Assembly: GCA_003526375.1 (NCBI GenBank)
Contig: DPDG01000006.1
Span: 1 to 64,000, forward strand
DNA from: Lentisphaeria bacterium
GTDB taxonomy: Bacteria > Verrucomicrobiota > Lentisphaeria > Victivallales > UBA1829
DNA: 64,000 nucleotides
Direction: 5' to 3'
A program made the position numbers and the translations under genes. This document shows positions 7,461 through 15,601 of this stretch, in pieces (position 1 is the stretch's first letter; each line of letters opens with the position of its first letter). A model generated the notes under the pieces. It made no database searches. It was not told the origin of the DNA and worked only from the letters and a program-made list of their open reading frames with translations.

Positions 7461-9758
7461 TTACCTGATGATTTTTTCCGTAGTTCCTGCAAGTTTTTCC
7501 AGCGTGGCGGAGAGATTTCTGAATGCTTTCGCATGATCCGGCGCCAGCTTTTTGAGAGGCGTTTCATAGAACTTGTCCTGAATCGCTTTTTCCTGTGCAT
7601 CGAATTCTGCGGGACGCTCCCATGCCGAACGGTCGTCCGCATTGATCTTTGCCGTGACCCACTCCGTATAGACTTTCATTTCCGGCTGATAAATTCCGCT
7701 GAAAAGTTCGCTGATGTAGGAGCGGCAGTAAGTGTTTTCCGCATTTCCTTTGAGCGTCTTTTCAAAATCGGGATTTGTCTCATGTTTTTTCTCAAGAAGC
7801 TTCAGCGCGTCATAGAGGGAATAGTCCTCGTGAGCCGCGAGAAGATCAGCCTCGAGCCGCACCGTTTCTCCGATGCTTCCGAGCAAAGCAAGCACTGTCC
7901 CGGCCTCGCATTTTCCGTTGCGCCACTCTTCCATTGAGAGCGCAAGGCGGGCGAACCCGTAGCTCTGCACTCTGGAGACCGTTGTCCTGGCGAGGTCGAT
8001 GATATCCCTGCGCATAAAGTCGTCGAGGTCATTCAGATTCAATGCGGCGATCATCCGGAAGACTTCCGGTGCGGCGGGGATCTTTCCTTCAAAGTGTTTC
8101 AGTTGAATTTGAAGTCTGCCGAGGTTCTTCACGTTCAGCGTGGAAAGATTCTCATTCAGCAGATGAAAAAGCATATCCGAGAAAGAGCAGTATAACGCGG
8201 ACATATCCTGGGGACCGGACCAGCCGGTCAGTTTCGCCAGCGGGAGGGCTTTGCGCCAGACTTCGTACATCTCATCTGGATATTTCATGTAGCGGCGGTC
8301 GCAGAGACCGGGGAGGAATTCGTCGATTTTGACATTGGACGGGTCCCAGGCGTTTGCCGGCATGTAGTCCAGCATGAGTGTGTCCGTGTGCGAACATTCC
8401 GGCCAGTAGATCAGCCCTCTGCACATCGGGTCTTCCGCCGCAAGGGGCAGACGGCGTTCGATGATGTCGTAGTTGCCGCGTATTTCGTTTGCCGGTTCGT
8501 ATGCGTGGAAAATTCCGAAAATCCACGGGAATTTGCCGAGGAGCCCCCAGTTGGTGAAGTTGTTGACCTCGTCCGTGGTATCGGAGGTATATTCAAAGAT
8601 CATGGTGCGGGCGGGATCAAGCTCCGCCACAAGTTCCTGCACCTCTCTTGTATTCCAATACATGCAGAAATCCCAGCTTCCGATCAGCAGCGGTGCATTC
8701 GGATACTTTTCACGCAGTCTGCTGATGATGCGGCGGTAGGTGTAGAGCTTCATCTGGTGATTGGAAGCATGATCCGCATAGCACCTGCGCTCCGCCAGCC
8801 CGATCGTGTGGAACAGTTCCGGCGCACCGTATTCCCGGATGTGGGTTTCGGTCAGTTTGAAGTAGTTGTCAAGATTTCTGTCGTCGCGGATATCCCATAC
8901 CAGCCCTGTTTTCTGGTTGTAGCCTTCGGTTGCCTGCGGCATGAATTCCGGCTTGACCCGGTTCAGGAAATCATACGGAGTCCGGCTGTACCAGTGAGTC
9001 ATGGTTCCCACGTCTTCCGGATGGAGGAGATCGCGCTCTCTGGCATAGGCGAGAATCTTTTTACGGAGTTCTCCGCGGTATTTCAGAGACCAGAAAAGAT
9101 TGCGGTCGTCATAAGAGCGCGCTTCGGATTCCGGCACCTCGTATCCGGGGTAGTTGACGAATTCCGGGAACGCTTTCTGAAACAGATCGTCGAGCCCGAT
9201 CCGCAGCATGAACAGATTGAGGCGTTTCTTGAGAATCCAGTCGATTTCCCGTTTCCACTCGTCAAAATCCCAGTGTTCCGCCTGGAAACGGTTCAGGCTC
9301 CGGTGCGCGAAATAACGCAGACCGCGGTATTCGAAGCGGGGGCTTTCGAAGATGTCGATTTCCTCAATGCCGATTGTCTTCTGCGCGGGGATAATATCAC
9401 CGTCCCAGAAATAACGGCAGTCCGCTTCGGATTCAAAAAAGTGATAGACTCCATAGAGAAGCGCGCGGGGGCGTCCGCCCGCAATGAAAAGCAGGCGCCT
9501 GCCGTGGTCCTCAGCGGAAATCAGCTGGTAATCGTCCGTATTGGTCCGTATTTCAAACTGCGGAATGACTTTTTCGATGATCTTGCCGTGCGTGAAGGCG
9601 TTGACCGCATCGGAACCCATTACGACAAGGTCGCTTTTGCGGTCGTCCTTTGTTGTGACGGCGAGCTGTTTACCGGTGGCTTTCCGCCAGATTGCCGCGA
9701 ATTCCTCCGCCGCGATTCTGCAGATGCCTTCGTTTTTCGGAACTAGAATCCTGAGCAT
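7461..9758 (-). CDS. GH89-like alpha-N-acetylglucosaminidase
   Basis: A 765-residue protein, close to the length of NAGLU-type enzymes. Residues about 1-130 form an N-terminal alpha/beta domain with GGRPRALLYGVYHF, shared by several hexosaminidase and glucuronidase families. A barrel begins near residue 145 with YRGLRYFAH, then HWDFDEWKREIDWILKKRLN, which matches the conserved start of the GH89 barrel. A helical C-terminal domain follows from about 560. GH89 enzymes release terminal alpha-1,4-GlcNAc from heparan sulfate or gastric mucin. I cannot assign the two catalytic glutamates confidently; the sequence is divergent in the barrel core. No signal peptide is present. AGGAG precedes the ATG. 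Paired with GH20, it suggests degradation of a GlcNAc-rich host glycan. Confidence 0.7.
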   Translation of the reverse strand: MLRILVPKNEGICRIAAEEFAAIWRKATGKQLAVTTKDDRKSDLVVMGSDAVNAFTHGKIIEKVIPQFEIRTNTDDYQLISAEDHGRRLLFIAGGRPRALLYGVYHFFESEADCRYFWDGDIIPAQKTIGIEEIDIFESPRFEYRGLRYFAHRSLNRFQAEHWDFDEWKREIDWILKKRLNLFMLRIGLDDLFQKAFPEFVNYPGYEVPESEARSYDDRNLFWSLKYRGELRKKILAYARERDLLHPEDVGTMTHWYSRTPYDFLNRVKPEFMPQATEGYNQKTGLVWDIRDDRNLDNYFKLTETHIREYGAPELFHTIGLAERRCYADHASNHQMKLYTYRRIISRLREKYPNAPLLIGSWDFCMYWNTREVQELVAELDPARTMIFEYTSDTTDEVNNFTNWGLLGKFPWIFGIFHAYEPANEIRGNYDIIERRLPLAAEDPMCRGLIYWPECSHTDTLMLDYMPANAWDPSNVKIDEFLPGLCDRRYMKYPDEMYEVWRKALPLAKLTGWSGPQDMSALYCSFSDMLFHLLNENLSTLNVKNLGRLQIQLKHFEGKIPAAPEVFRMIAALNLNDLDDFMRRDIIDLARTTVSRVQSYGFARLALSMEEWRNGKCEAGTVLALLGSIGETVRLEADLLAAHEDYSLYDALKLLEKKHETNPDFEKTLKGNAENTYCRSYISELFSGIYQPEMKVYTEWVTAKINADDRSAWERPAEFDAQEKAIQDKFYETPLKKLAPDHAKAFRNLSATLEKLAGTTEKIIR

Positions 9759-9773
9759 GAATCAGACTCCTGC

Positions 9774-10805
9774 TTATTTTTTCAGGACACGCTTGTAGTT
9801 TTCTCCGATGGTGTCCCAGAGTTTGAGCGCATCAGGTGCGCCTACGACAGTCCCGTAACCGCCGCGGTAGGTCCATGCGGCAATGCGGTCCACGCCCGCT
9901 TCTTCTGCGATATCCGTCCATCTGGCAACCTGCGCCCAGTCTTTCGGCTGTTTGTAGTAGCCCATGAGCCAGCGTTCGGATTTCTTGTTGTATTTTTTTG
10001 CGATGGCGACTGTGCGTTCGGTGATGTCCCGGTAGAAATCCTCCGGCAGCGCCCAGTTCACGATGGTCGTGGAGAACACGTCGAAGTACGGGCACGCCGC
10101 GACCATGTCCCAGTTGTCGTAGCCGCGGTATTCGGATACGTAATAACCGTTCTGCGTCGCGTGGACGCAGCAGGTGATTTCCAGTTCCGGATTGATCTCC
10201 TTGAGCGCTTTCGAGGTTTCGGAAAGCACGACGAGCGCTTCGCGCCAGCGGAACAGTTTGACGTCGTTGGTCATATAGCGCGGCATGGGATAGCCGTAAT
10301 AATCCTCGAACCGTTTGCGGCAGACCGGACAGTAACAGGTCCAGTCATCCGCCACGCCGCCGGTGATGGAGGCGATGCCTTTCGGGAAGGCGTAATGCGG
10401 CTCATCCCAGAAAAAGCCGTCGGGATTGGTCTCGCGCGCCAGCGTCACGCAGAAGTTCCTGAAGTAGTCGCGGTAGCTGTTCGTGTTGAAACATGCATAC
10501 GGGAGTTTCTCGCCGGTGAGTGCGGAAATCTGACGGTTTTCGACATTGTCCTGCAGAAATTTGCTGACCTGTTCCCCGCCGAAGTATTTGCCGTTGCCCC
10601 ACGGGTCGATCAGGACGCGCAGCCCCATCTCGTGCGCCTTCGCCACGATTTTCGGAATATTCGGGCGCCAGAAGTCGAAATCGAATTCCGTGACCGCCAG
10701 AATGACGGTGGTGCATCCGTGGTCAAGCATTTCCTGAAAATCTTTTTCCGCGTGCTCCACATAGTTGAGCCCGTAATAACTGATTGCCGTCTGTGTGATT
10801 GCCAT
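9774..10805 (-). CDS. TIM-barrel glycosidase-like protein with CxCxxC motif
   Basis: A 343-residue cytoplasmic protein. The start at 10805 follows an AGGAAAA site; the longer frame lacks one. The sequence reads as a short TIM barrel: strand-like TTVILAVTEF, a loop DPWGNG, FFWDEPHY with a candidate catalytic Asp-Glu near residue 140, and WTYRGGYG near the end. CYCPVCRKRF (about 160-170) forms a cysteine-rich loop resembling those of several GH42-like and hypothetical glycosidase families. The substrate is unknown. It sits between the serine hydrolase and the GH89-like gene. Confidence 0.6.
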   Translation of the reverse strand: MAITQTAISYYGLNYVEHAEKDFQEMLDHGCTTVILAVTEFDFDFWRPNIPKIVAKAHEMGLRVLIDPWGNGKYFGGEQVSKFLQDNVENRQISALTGEKLPYACFNTNSYRDYFRNFCVTLARETNPDGFFWDEPHYAFPKGIASITGGVADDWTCYCPVCRKRFEDYYGYPMPRYMTNDVKLFRWREALVVLSETSKALKEINPELEITCCVHATQNGYYVSEYRGYDNWDMVAACPYFDVFSTTIVNWALPEDFYRDITERTVAIAKKYNKKSERWLMGYYKQPKDWAQVARWTDIAEEAGVDRIAAWTYRGGYGTVVGAPDALKLWDTIGENYKRVLKK

Positions 10806-10831
10806 TTCCGTTTTCCTTTTTTTATTATTTC

Positions 10832-11815
10832 TTATACGATTGTATTGAATATTTCCTGTGCGGCTGCCAGGCGTCCTCTCCATGATTCAATGGAATCCCC
10901 GAAACGGTTCGTCAGGAGAATGAGGAAACGCTGTTTCGCCGGATCGATCCAGACCGCCTGTCCGGTCCAGCCCGTATGGTGGATTGTCGATGCGGAACAG
11001 CCTTCCGGAATGAAATCCGGCGCCATGTTCCAGCCGATGGAACGCGGCGTCATGCCGGGCGGCGCCTGATTGGTGAAAAAGAGCTCCGCGATGTCCGTTT
11101 TGAAAAATCCCCTGCCGCGATTCAGCATCATCCGGCAGAATTTCGCAAGGTCGGATGCTGTGGAGAAAATTCCCGCATTTCCAATCCGGTGCGGGGCGAT
11201 TGCCCGTGCGCCGTGATCGGAAATCACACCGGGAGCCGCGTTGATTGTGCGGATTGTCCGCGACAGAGCGCCGTCAACGGGAGCGCCCCATTTCGTATCG
11301 TTCATGCCCAGCGGATGGAATATCCGTTCTTCGGCGAGCTGTTCGAGCGGTTTCTTCATTACTCTTTCGATCAGGAGCCCGAGCAGGATATAATTTGTAC
11401 AGGTGTATTCATATTCCGTCATCGGAGGGCGCACGAAATCCAGAGAAAGAATCGCTTCGATCATTTTCTTTTCCTCGCCGGGGAAATACGGGTAATTGAT
11501 TTGAATCCCTGAATAGTGCGTTGCGAGCTGTCTTACCGTGACCGGGGAAAAAAGCCTGCCGTGATACGGCAGATATTCCGTGAACGGCGCATCGAGGTCA
11601 ATGATTCCTTCTTCCACGCAGAATGCCAGCAGAACCGCCGTTCCTGTGACTTTCGTGAGACTGGCAATGTCGAATACGGAGTCGAATTGCATCGGAGCCT
11701 GTTTCATGCGGTCCGCAATGCCGTATGCGCCGCGGCGGAAGTCTTCCGTTCCGGTTCCGCCCAGAACGACCGCCCCGTCAATCAGTCCCGCATGAATCTG
11801 CTCCGGAATCTTCAT
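10832..11815 (-). CDS. beta-lactamase-fold serine hydrolase
   Basis: A 327-residue member of the beta-lactamase class C/esterase superfamily. Catalytic motifs are visible: SLTK (Ser52 to Lys55, S-x-x-K), Tyr137 in YTCTNY at the usual YSN position (the Asn is replaced by Cys, which is unusual) and HTG at 280-282. These proteins are mostly esterases or D-aminopeptidases rather than antibiotic-resistance enzymes. No signal peptide is present, so a cytoplasmic deacylase or esterase acting on an acylated sugar is plausible. Its ATG overlaps the stop of the upstream regulator gene by four bases. Confidence 0.82.
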   Translation of the reverse strand: MKIPEQIHAGLIDGAVVLGGTGTEDFRRGAYGIADRMKQAPMQFDSVFDIASLTKVTGTAVLLAFCVEEGIIDLDAPFTEYLPYHGRLFSPVTVRQLATHYSGIQINYPYFPGEEKKMIEAILSLDFVRPPMTEYEYTCTNYILLGLLIERVMKKPLEQLAEERIFHPLGMNDTKWGAPVDGALSRTIRTINAAPGVISDHGARAIAPHRIGNAGIFSTASDLAKFCRMMLNRGRGFFKTDIAELFFTNQAPPGMTPRSIGWNMAPDFIPEGCSASTIHHTGWTGQAVWIDPAKQRFLILLTNRFGDSIESWRGRLAAAQEIFNTIV

Positions 11816-12897
11816 TTCTGCATCCCTTTCTGTGGCATGACGGAACTTTTTCTGATGATCAGCGTTGAATCCAGGTAACGGCAGACTCCGGTATTGAGCG
11901 AGTGAAATTTTATACGTGTGTACAGTGTCTCAAACGCGAGCCGCGCAATGTCTCTGACCGGATAGGAAACGGTTGTCAGCGGCGGGTAGATTTCCGATGC
12001 GATGGGCAGATCGTCAAATCCGGCGATCGCCACCTCCTCCGGGACCCTGATTTCCAGTTCATGGCAGAGATTGATGGCGCGTGTGGCAAAAAGATCGTGA
12101 TAACAGAAGACGCCGAGCCGCCCGCCGTGTTTTTTCCTGAGAAGCCTTGCCATGTCCGCGCGGCATTGTTCAGGAGAATTGTAGTCTGCCTGGACAATCC
12201 GGTCCTGCGGCAGGAGAATTCCATGTTCGAGCAGTCCCGCTCGAAAACCGAGGAGACGCTGATCATGCTGTTTGCCTGCCTGTCCGATATACGCGAATTC
12301 TTTGATTCCCTGTTCGATCAGATGCTCCGCCATCTGCTGCGCGGCTTTCTGGTTATTGACCAGAACCGCATCGCAGTCCACGGATTCGAGCCGTCGCCCG
12401 AGCATGACATAAGGGACGTCCAGCGTGTTGTAAAAACTTTCCTCTTCCGGCGTTGACGCCCACGGGCAGATCATGATACCCGAAACACCCTGCCGGCAGA
12501 ACATTTTCAGGCGTTCGCATTCCGTCTTGAAATCGTAGTTGCTGGAGGCGATGATCAGGCTTGCGCCGATGGAGTGTGCAAATTCCTCCGCATGACATGC
12601 GAGTTTGGCGAAATAGGGGCTTTCCAGACAGGTTGCCATGAATCCGAGGAGCATCCGGCTGTTTTCCTGTCTCTGCGGCGGTGTCAGGCGGACAATCCTG
12701 TAATCTCTGCCTGTTTTCTGAATGACGCCGGACTCCTTGAGTTCTCCGATAATGTGGAATGCGGTTTTCAGGGAGACGTCTTTCAGAGTGGTGAGTTCAC
12801 GTGTGGTGAGGAAACGGTCTCCCGGCACACCGAGTTTTCCGGCTGCGAGATCGGTCAGAAGCTCCCGCAGAATTTTATCTGTTTTCGTGACGGGCAT
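11812..12897 (-). CDS. GntR-type winged-helix / LacI-type sensor transcriptional regulator
   Basis: A 361-residue regulator. Residues about 1-70 form a GntR-like winged helix (GDRFLTTRELTTL, then SLKTAFHIIGELKESGVI). Residues about 80-355 form a periplasmic-binding-protein sensor of the LacI/AraR type, with GIMICPWAS, DCDAVLVNN, VAIAGFDDLPIAS and the C-terminal STLIIRKSS. The ATG at 12897 lies downstream of the promoter at 12946-12973; the longer frame would start upstream of the transcription start. It heads the nine-gene amino-sugar operon and probably autoregulates through the palindrome at 12918-12946. It probably also controls the epimerase gene through 529-546. The ligand is probably a sugar or sugar phosphate released by the operon's hydrolases. 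Confidence 0.85.
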   Translation of the reverse strand: MPVTKTDKILRELLTDLAAGKLGVPGDRFLTTRELTTLKDVSLKTAFHIIGELKESGVIQKTGRDYRIVRLTPPQRQENSRMLLGFMATCLESPYFAKLACHAEEFAHSIGASLIIASSNYDFKTECERLKMFCRQGVSGIMICPWASTPEEESFYNTLDVPYVMLGRRLESVDCDAVLVNNQKAAQQMAEHLIEQGIKEFAYIGQAGKQHDQRLLGFRAGLLEHGILLPQDRIVQADYNSPEQCRADMARLLRKKHGGRLGVFCYHDLFATRAINLCHELEIRVPEEVAIAGFDDLPIASEIYPPLTTVSYPVRDIARLAFETLYTRIKFHSLNTGVCRYLDSTLIIRKSSVMPQKGMQK

Positions 12898-12917
12898 TTC
12901 TTTTGTTATCCCTTTTG

Positions 12918-12946
12918 TTATACTAAAAATATCTTTTATAGTATAA
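12918..12946 (-). promoter_or_regulatory. operator palindrome of the amino-sugar operon
   Basis: TTATACTA (12918-12925) and TAGTATAA (12939-12946) form a perfect 8-base inverted repeat around an AT-rich 13-base centre. It begins at the -10 box and covers the expected transcription start, an ideal position for a repressor. On the minus strand one arm contains TTTAGTA, the half-site of the epimerase operator at 529-546. Confidence 0.65.
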
Positions 12947-12973
12947 TTATAGTCAAACAAAATGATTTGTCAA
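12946..12973 (-). promoter_or_regulatory. consensus sigma-70 promoter of the amino-sugar operon
   Basis: On the minus strand TTGACA (12973-12968) and TATAAT (12951-12946) both match the consensus fully, with a 16-base spacer. Transcription would start near 12939 and run into the regulator gene. Confidence 0.8.
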
Positions 12974-12980
12974 GGGCATG

Positions 12981-13023
12981 AAAAGAGAAAACGGAAAATT
13001 ATTCCCTGTTTGCCGTTTTCCGT
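12981..13023 (-). terminator. weak terminator downstream of the small membrane protein
   Basis: On the minus strand ACGGAAAA (13023-13016) pairs with TTTTCCGT (12998-12991), followed by a U-rich tract. It would insulate the operon promoter from transcription of the gene at 13120-13371. Confidence 0.4.
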
Positions 13024-13119
13024 AAGTCCGGAGATGGGGGAAGGGGATGATAAGAAAATTTTATATTGATTTTTTACAGAGATTTTTTCGAATGATAAAC
13101 ACAAGTATGCATCCTGCGG

Positions 13120-13371
13120 TCATCTCAGAAAGATCAGGGTGGCTCCTGTGATCGAATAGACAATCAGGATCAGCCATGCGTAGTAAATGTCACGGATGTC
13201 ATAAGTCAATTCCAGCCAGACGCATACGGCGAGACCGGAGAGGACGGAAAGAATAAACAGGATCAGGAACAGAGGGCGCAAGCTCATTTTTCCTGTTTTT
13301 TCCGCATTCGTTTTTTTGCGCGGTCTGCCGCCCATCGACTCATCATAAATGGTTCTCAGATTGTTTTTCAT
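13120..13371 (-). CDS. small two-helix membrane protein
   Basis: An 83-residue protein if the start is the ATG at 13371, which follows a weak GGA site; upstream ATGs at 13392 and further lack any site. It has a basic N-terminal tail with GGRPRKK (AT-hook-like, possibly just a positive-inside signal) and two hydrophobic helices (about 35-53 and 62-80). I do not recognise the family. It stands alone between the amino-sugar operon and the cassette at 13971. Confidence 0.5.
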   Translation of the reverse strand: MKNNLRTIYDESMGGRPRKKTNAEKTGKMSLRPLFLILFILSVLSGLAVCVWLELTYDIRDIYYAWLILIVYSITGATLIFLR

Positions 13372-13893
13372 GATTATGTATCCGTAATTCATGGCATATC
13401 TATTAGCACGAAATGGTAAGATAATCCGGTTCATGCTGTTTTACAAGCGATAAGAAATATTTTTATCTGAAATAATCATTGATTAAAAGCCGGATTGTCC
13501 GGGCGATATAAGGAAAAAGCTGTCGTCCGTTTTCGCAGGATTGCGCTTATGGAGTATTGCGTTGGCAGAGTATGAAAATATGTTGCTGCTGATATTCTGC
13601 ATTTGCCGCAGTCCTTTGCATAAGCTGGTTGCCGGAGATGAAAATCCCGTCGTCGGAGTTCCGGCCGTTCATGGAGGGAAATCCGGCGTCTTTCCCGATG
13701 TGCAGAGGCGGCGTCTCCCGGAACTTTGTTCCTCGTCTGTTGGCGTTGGGAGCCGCCGCAGAGGATTAGGGGAGAACAGTGTTCCCTTACAGTCTGCGGC
13801 AGGCGAACTTGCCGCCTTTGAATGCTTTGCAGGGCATTATCTCGGAAAAGTTGTTTTCCAGATTTATTTTGAAGAAATTTATGTTTTCCCCCC
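13372..13893. other. non-coding stretch with a nested hairpin at 13755-13800
   Basis: No convincing gene lies here; open frames lack binding sites and family features. The one clear structure is GCCGCAGA (13755-13762) pairing with TCTGCGGC (13793-13800). It encloses a six-base symmetric internal loop on each side and an inner hairpin built from GGGAGAACA and TGTTCCC. This could be a structured RNA or a terminator relic. No homology is claimed. Confidence 0.3.
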
Positions 13894-13921
13894 TTGACTC
13901 TTTTATGAAAATGCTTATAAT
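13894..13921 (+). promoter_or_regulatory. promoter of the DUF4838 cassette
   Basis: TTGACT (13894-13899), a 16-base spacer and TATAAT (13916-13921) give a near-perfect sigma-70 promoter. The 16-base spacing is shared with the promoters at 12946-12973, 48368-48395 and 51892-51919. Confidence 0.75.
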
Positions 13922-13937
13922 AAAAGAAAAAGGAGTG

Positions 13938-13961
13938 TTACATGTAAATAATAGCATGTAA
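13938..13961 (+). promoter_or_regulatory. operator palindrome of the DUF4838 cassette
   Basis: TTACATG and CATGTAA form perfect 7-base arms around ten AT-rich bases, just downstream of the expected transcription start and ahead of the regulator gene. It is a likely autoregulatory site. Each arm contains an ATG-TAA start-stop pair or its overlap, and the first follows AAGGAG at a good distance. Confidence 0.6.
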
Positions 13962-13970
13962 TATGGAAAG

Positions 13971-15008
13971 ATGAGGAAAAACAGTTCGGAACAGCTTTAT
14001 GAAGACTTGAAGGCACGGATCACTCGGGGAGAGCTGGCGGTTGGAATGGCAATTCCCTCTGAGAATGTACTTTGCGGACAGTACCGGATCAGCCGTCCGA
14101 CAGTCCGGCGCGTGCTGGATAAACTCTGCAGCCGGAATCTGCTGGAAAAGCGTCCCGGCATCGGAACTTTTGTGAAAGATCCGGAACAGGAAACAAAGTC
14201 TTATATGTATGCTGATTTCCGAATCGGGACGGATCACCTGGCCGATTACAGTCCCCATTATTCCATATTGATCATCAATGGTTTCAATGACTCGCCCTAT
14301 GGACGAAACTATTATCTGAAACCCTTGGATTCAAGAAAACTGGAGAAGGGGATTCTGGATGTTGATGTGGATGCACTGATCCTGAAGAATTATCCGGATT
14401 CCGTTTATGAAAAACTGCTCCGGTACAAAAAGCCGATTCTGGTGAATAATCACCGGAGTGCGCTGAAAGAGATTGCCTCAATCAGCGTAGACGATTATCT
14501 GGAGGCAAAGCGTGCCGTGGATTATCTGATCCGTTACGGGTATCATGATATTGCCTGCATCGGCAGTGTATCTTCTTCGAAAGAGGGGGAGAGTTCATAT
14601 TGGAGAATGCGGGGATGGGAGGATGCTTTTCTGGAGACCGGTCTGAAAGTCCCGGAGCATTTGAAACTTCCCGGAGCTTCCGTGCTCGGTTATGACATGT
14701 CGGCTGTTTCAAAGTTTATCGCCTCGCGGAAATTCAATGCCGCTTTTTTCGTAAACGGAAGCAACTTCACCCGTTTTGTCCCCTGCTGCAACAGTGCGGG
14801 AGGGCATGATATTCACAGATTGAAATTGCTTGTATTCGATAATATCGAACCATATCATGAATACGATACGCTGGCATGTGCTTATATCAAGATGCCTTTG
14901 GAGAGATTCGGTTTGCTGGCATTGGAGTATCTGCGACGCAAGGCTCATGATCCGGCGTATTCCGTTATGAATGCCGTTTTGCCGTGCAATATGATCGTCC
15001 GTTATTAA
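13971..15008 (+). CDS. GntR-type winged-helix / LacI-type sensor transcriptional regulator
   Basis: A 345-residue regulator. Residues 1-70 are a typical GntR winged helix (LYEDLKARI, IPSENVLCGQYRISRPTVRRVLDKL, RPGIGTFV). The remainder is a LacI-type sensor with SVDDYLEAKRAVDYLIRYGYHDIACIG and a RGWEDAFLETG repeat region. The only start-proximal purine run is GGAAAG directly before the ATG, so translation may be weak or coupled to a short upstream frame at 13963. It heads a plus-strand cassette of secreted protein, pseudopilin and DUF4838 protein, with gaps of 25-40 bases. It probably binds the palindrome at 13938-13961 and responds to a sugar. Confidence 0.85.
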   Translation: MRKNSSEQLYEDLKARITRGELAVGMAIPSENVLCGQYRISRPTVRRVLDKLCSRNLLEKRPGIGTFVKDPEQETKSYMYADFRIGTDHLADYSPHYSILIINGFNDSPYGRNYYLKPLDSRKLEKGILDVDVDALILKNYPDSVYEKLLRYKKPILVNNHRSALKEIASISVDDYLEAKRAVDYLIRYGYHDIACIGSVSSSKEGESSYWRMRGWEDAFLETGLKVPEHLKLPGASVLGYDMSAVSKFIASRKFNAAFFVNGSNFTRFVPCCNSAGGHDIHRLKLLVFDNIEPYHEYDTLACAYIKMPLERFGLLALEYLRRKAHDPAYSVMNAVLPCNMIVRY

Positions 15009-15033
15009 TTTTTAACATAAATGGAGGTGGAAA

Positions 15034-15561
15034 ATGAAAAAGATTGTGATTGCAGCAGCCGCTCTGACCGTTATGACGGTTTCCGCGGTCGAGGTGGATG
15101 TAAAAGGTGATTTTGCGCAGATTCAGAAAAATGGAATCCCGGTCGGCTGGTATGCAAATGCCTGGGAGGGATATAAGCCGGCTCCCAGGTATGAAGTGAT
15201 TACGGAAGATGGAATAAGAGCTTTGCACTTTACCGAAATTAAGGGAAAATATGGTTTCAGCTGGGGGACTTCTCTCCGTTTTGCGGCAAAATCCGGCGAC
15301 AAGGTGACGGTGACGGCGAAAGTAAAAGGCTCCGGAAGTGTCTGTTTTGGGCTTCAGGCCTTTCTTGTCAACGGTGACTGGACGGGTGTCCTTCCGGCAA
15401 GCAGCATCACTCTGACGAAAGAATGGAAGGATGTGAAAGTCGAACTGAGCGTTGCGGATGTTAAGAATAAAGTTACCGGAAAAGTCATGCTGACGTTTGG
15501 AGCACAGCAGGACTCCGAGCTTTATATTGCCGATGTCAAGGTGGACTGTTCCGGCAAATGA
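15034..15561 (+). CDS. small secreted beta-sandwich protein
   Basis: A 175-residue protein with a signal peptide (MKKIVIAAAALTVMTVSA, cleavage near residue 18) and a mature region of alternating strands typical of jelly-roll, carbohydrate-binding-module-like folds (SGDKVTVTAKVKGSG, LTKEWKDVKVELSV, LYIADVKVD). I cannot assign a CBM family. GGAGG lies before the ATG. Its place in the cassette, ahead of the pseudopilin and the DUF4838 protein, suggests a glycan-binding accessory role outside the cytoplasm. Confidence 0.7.
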   Translation: MKKIVIAAAALTVMTVSAVEVDVKGDFAQIQKNGIPVGWYANAWEGYKPAPRYEVITEDGIRALHFTEIKGKYGFSWGTSLRFAAKSGDKVTVTAKVKGSGSVCFGLQAFLVNGDWTGVLPASSITLTKEWKDVKVELSVADVKNKVTGKVMLTFGAQQDSELYIADVKVDCSGK

Positions 15562-15601
15562 AGCGAATTTCTTCAAGGAAGGCTTATGAAAGGATACGGA
15601 A

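Noticed and set aside
10832..11815. Antibiotic-resistance beta-lactamase
   Set aside because: The SxxK/HTG motifs fit the wider serine hydrolase family, the protein has no signal peptide and its operon is metabolic.
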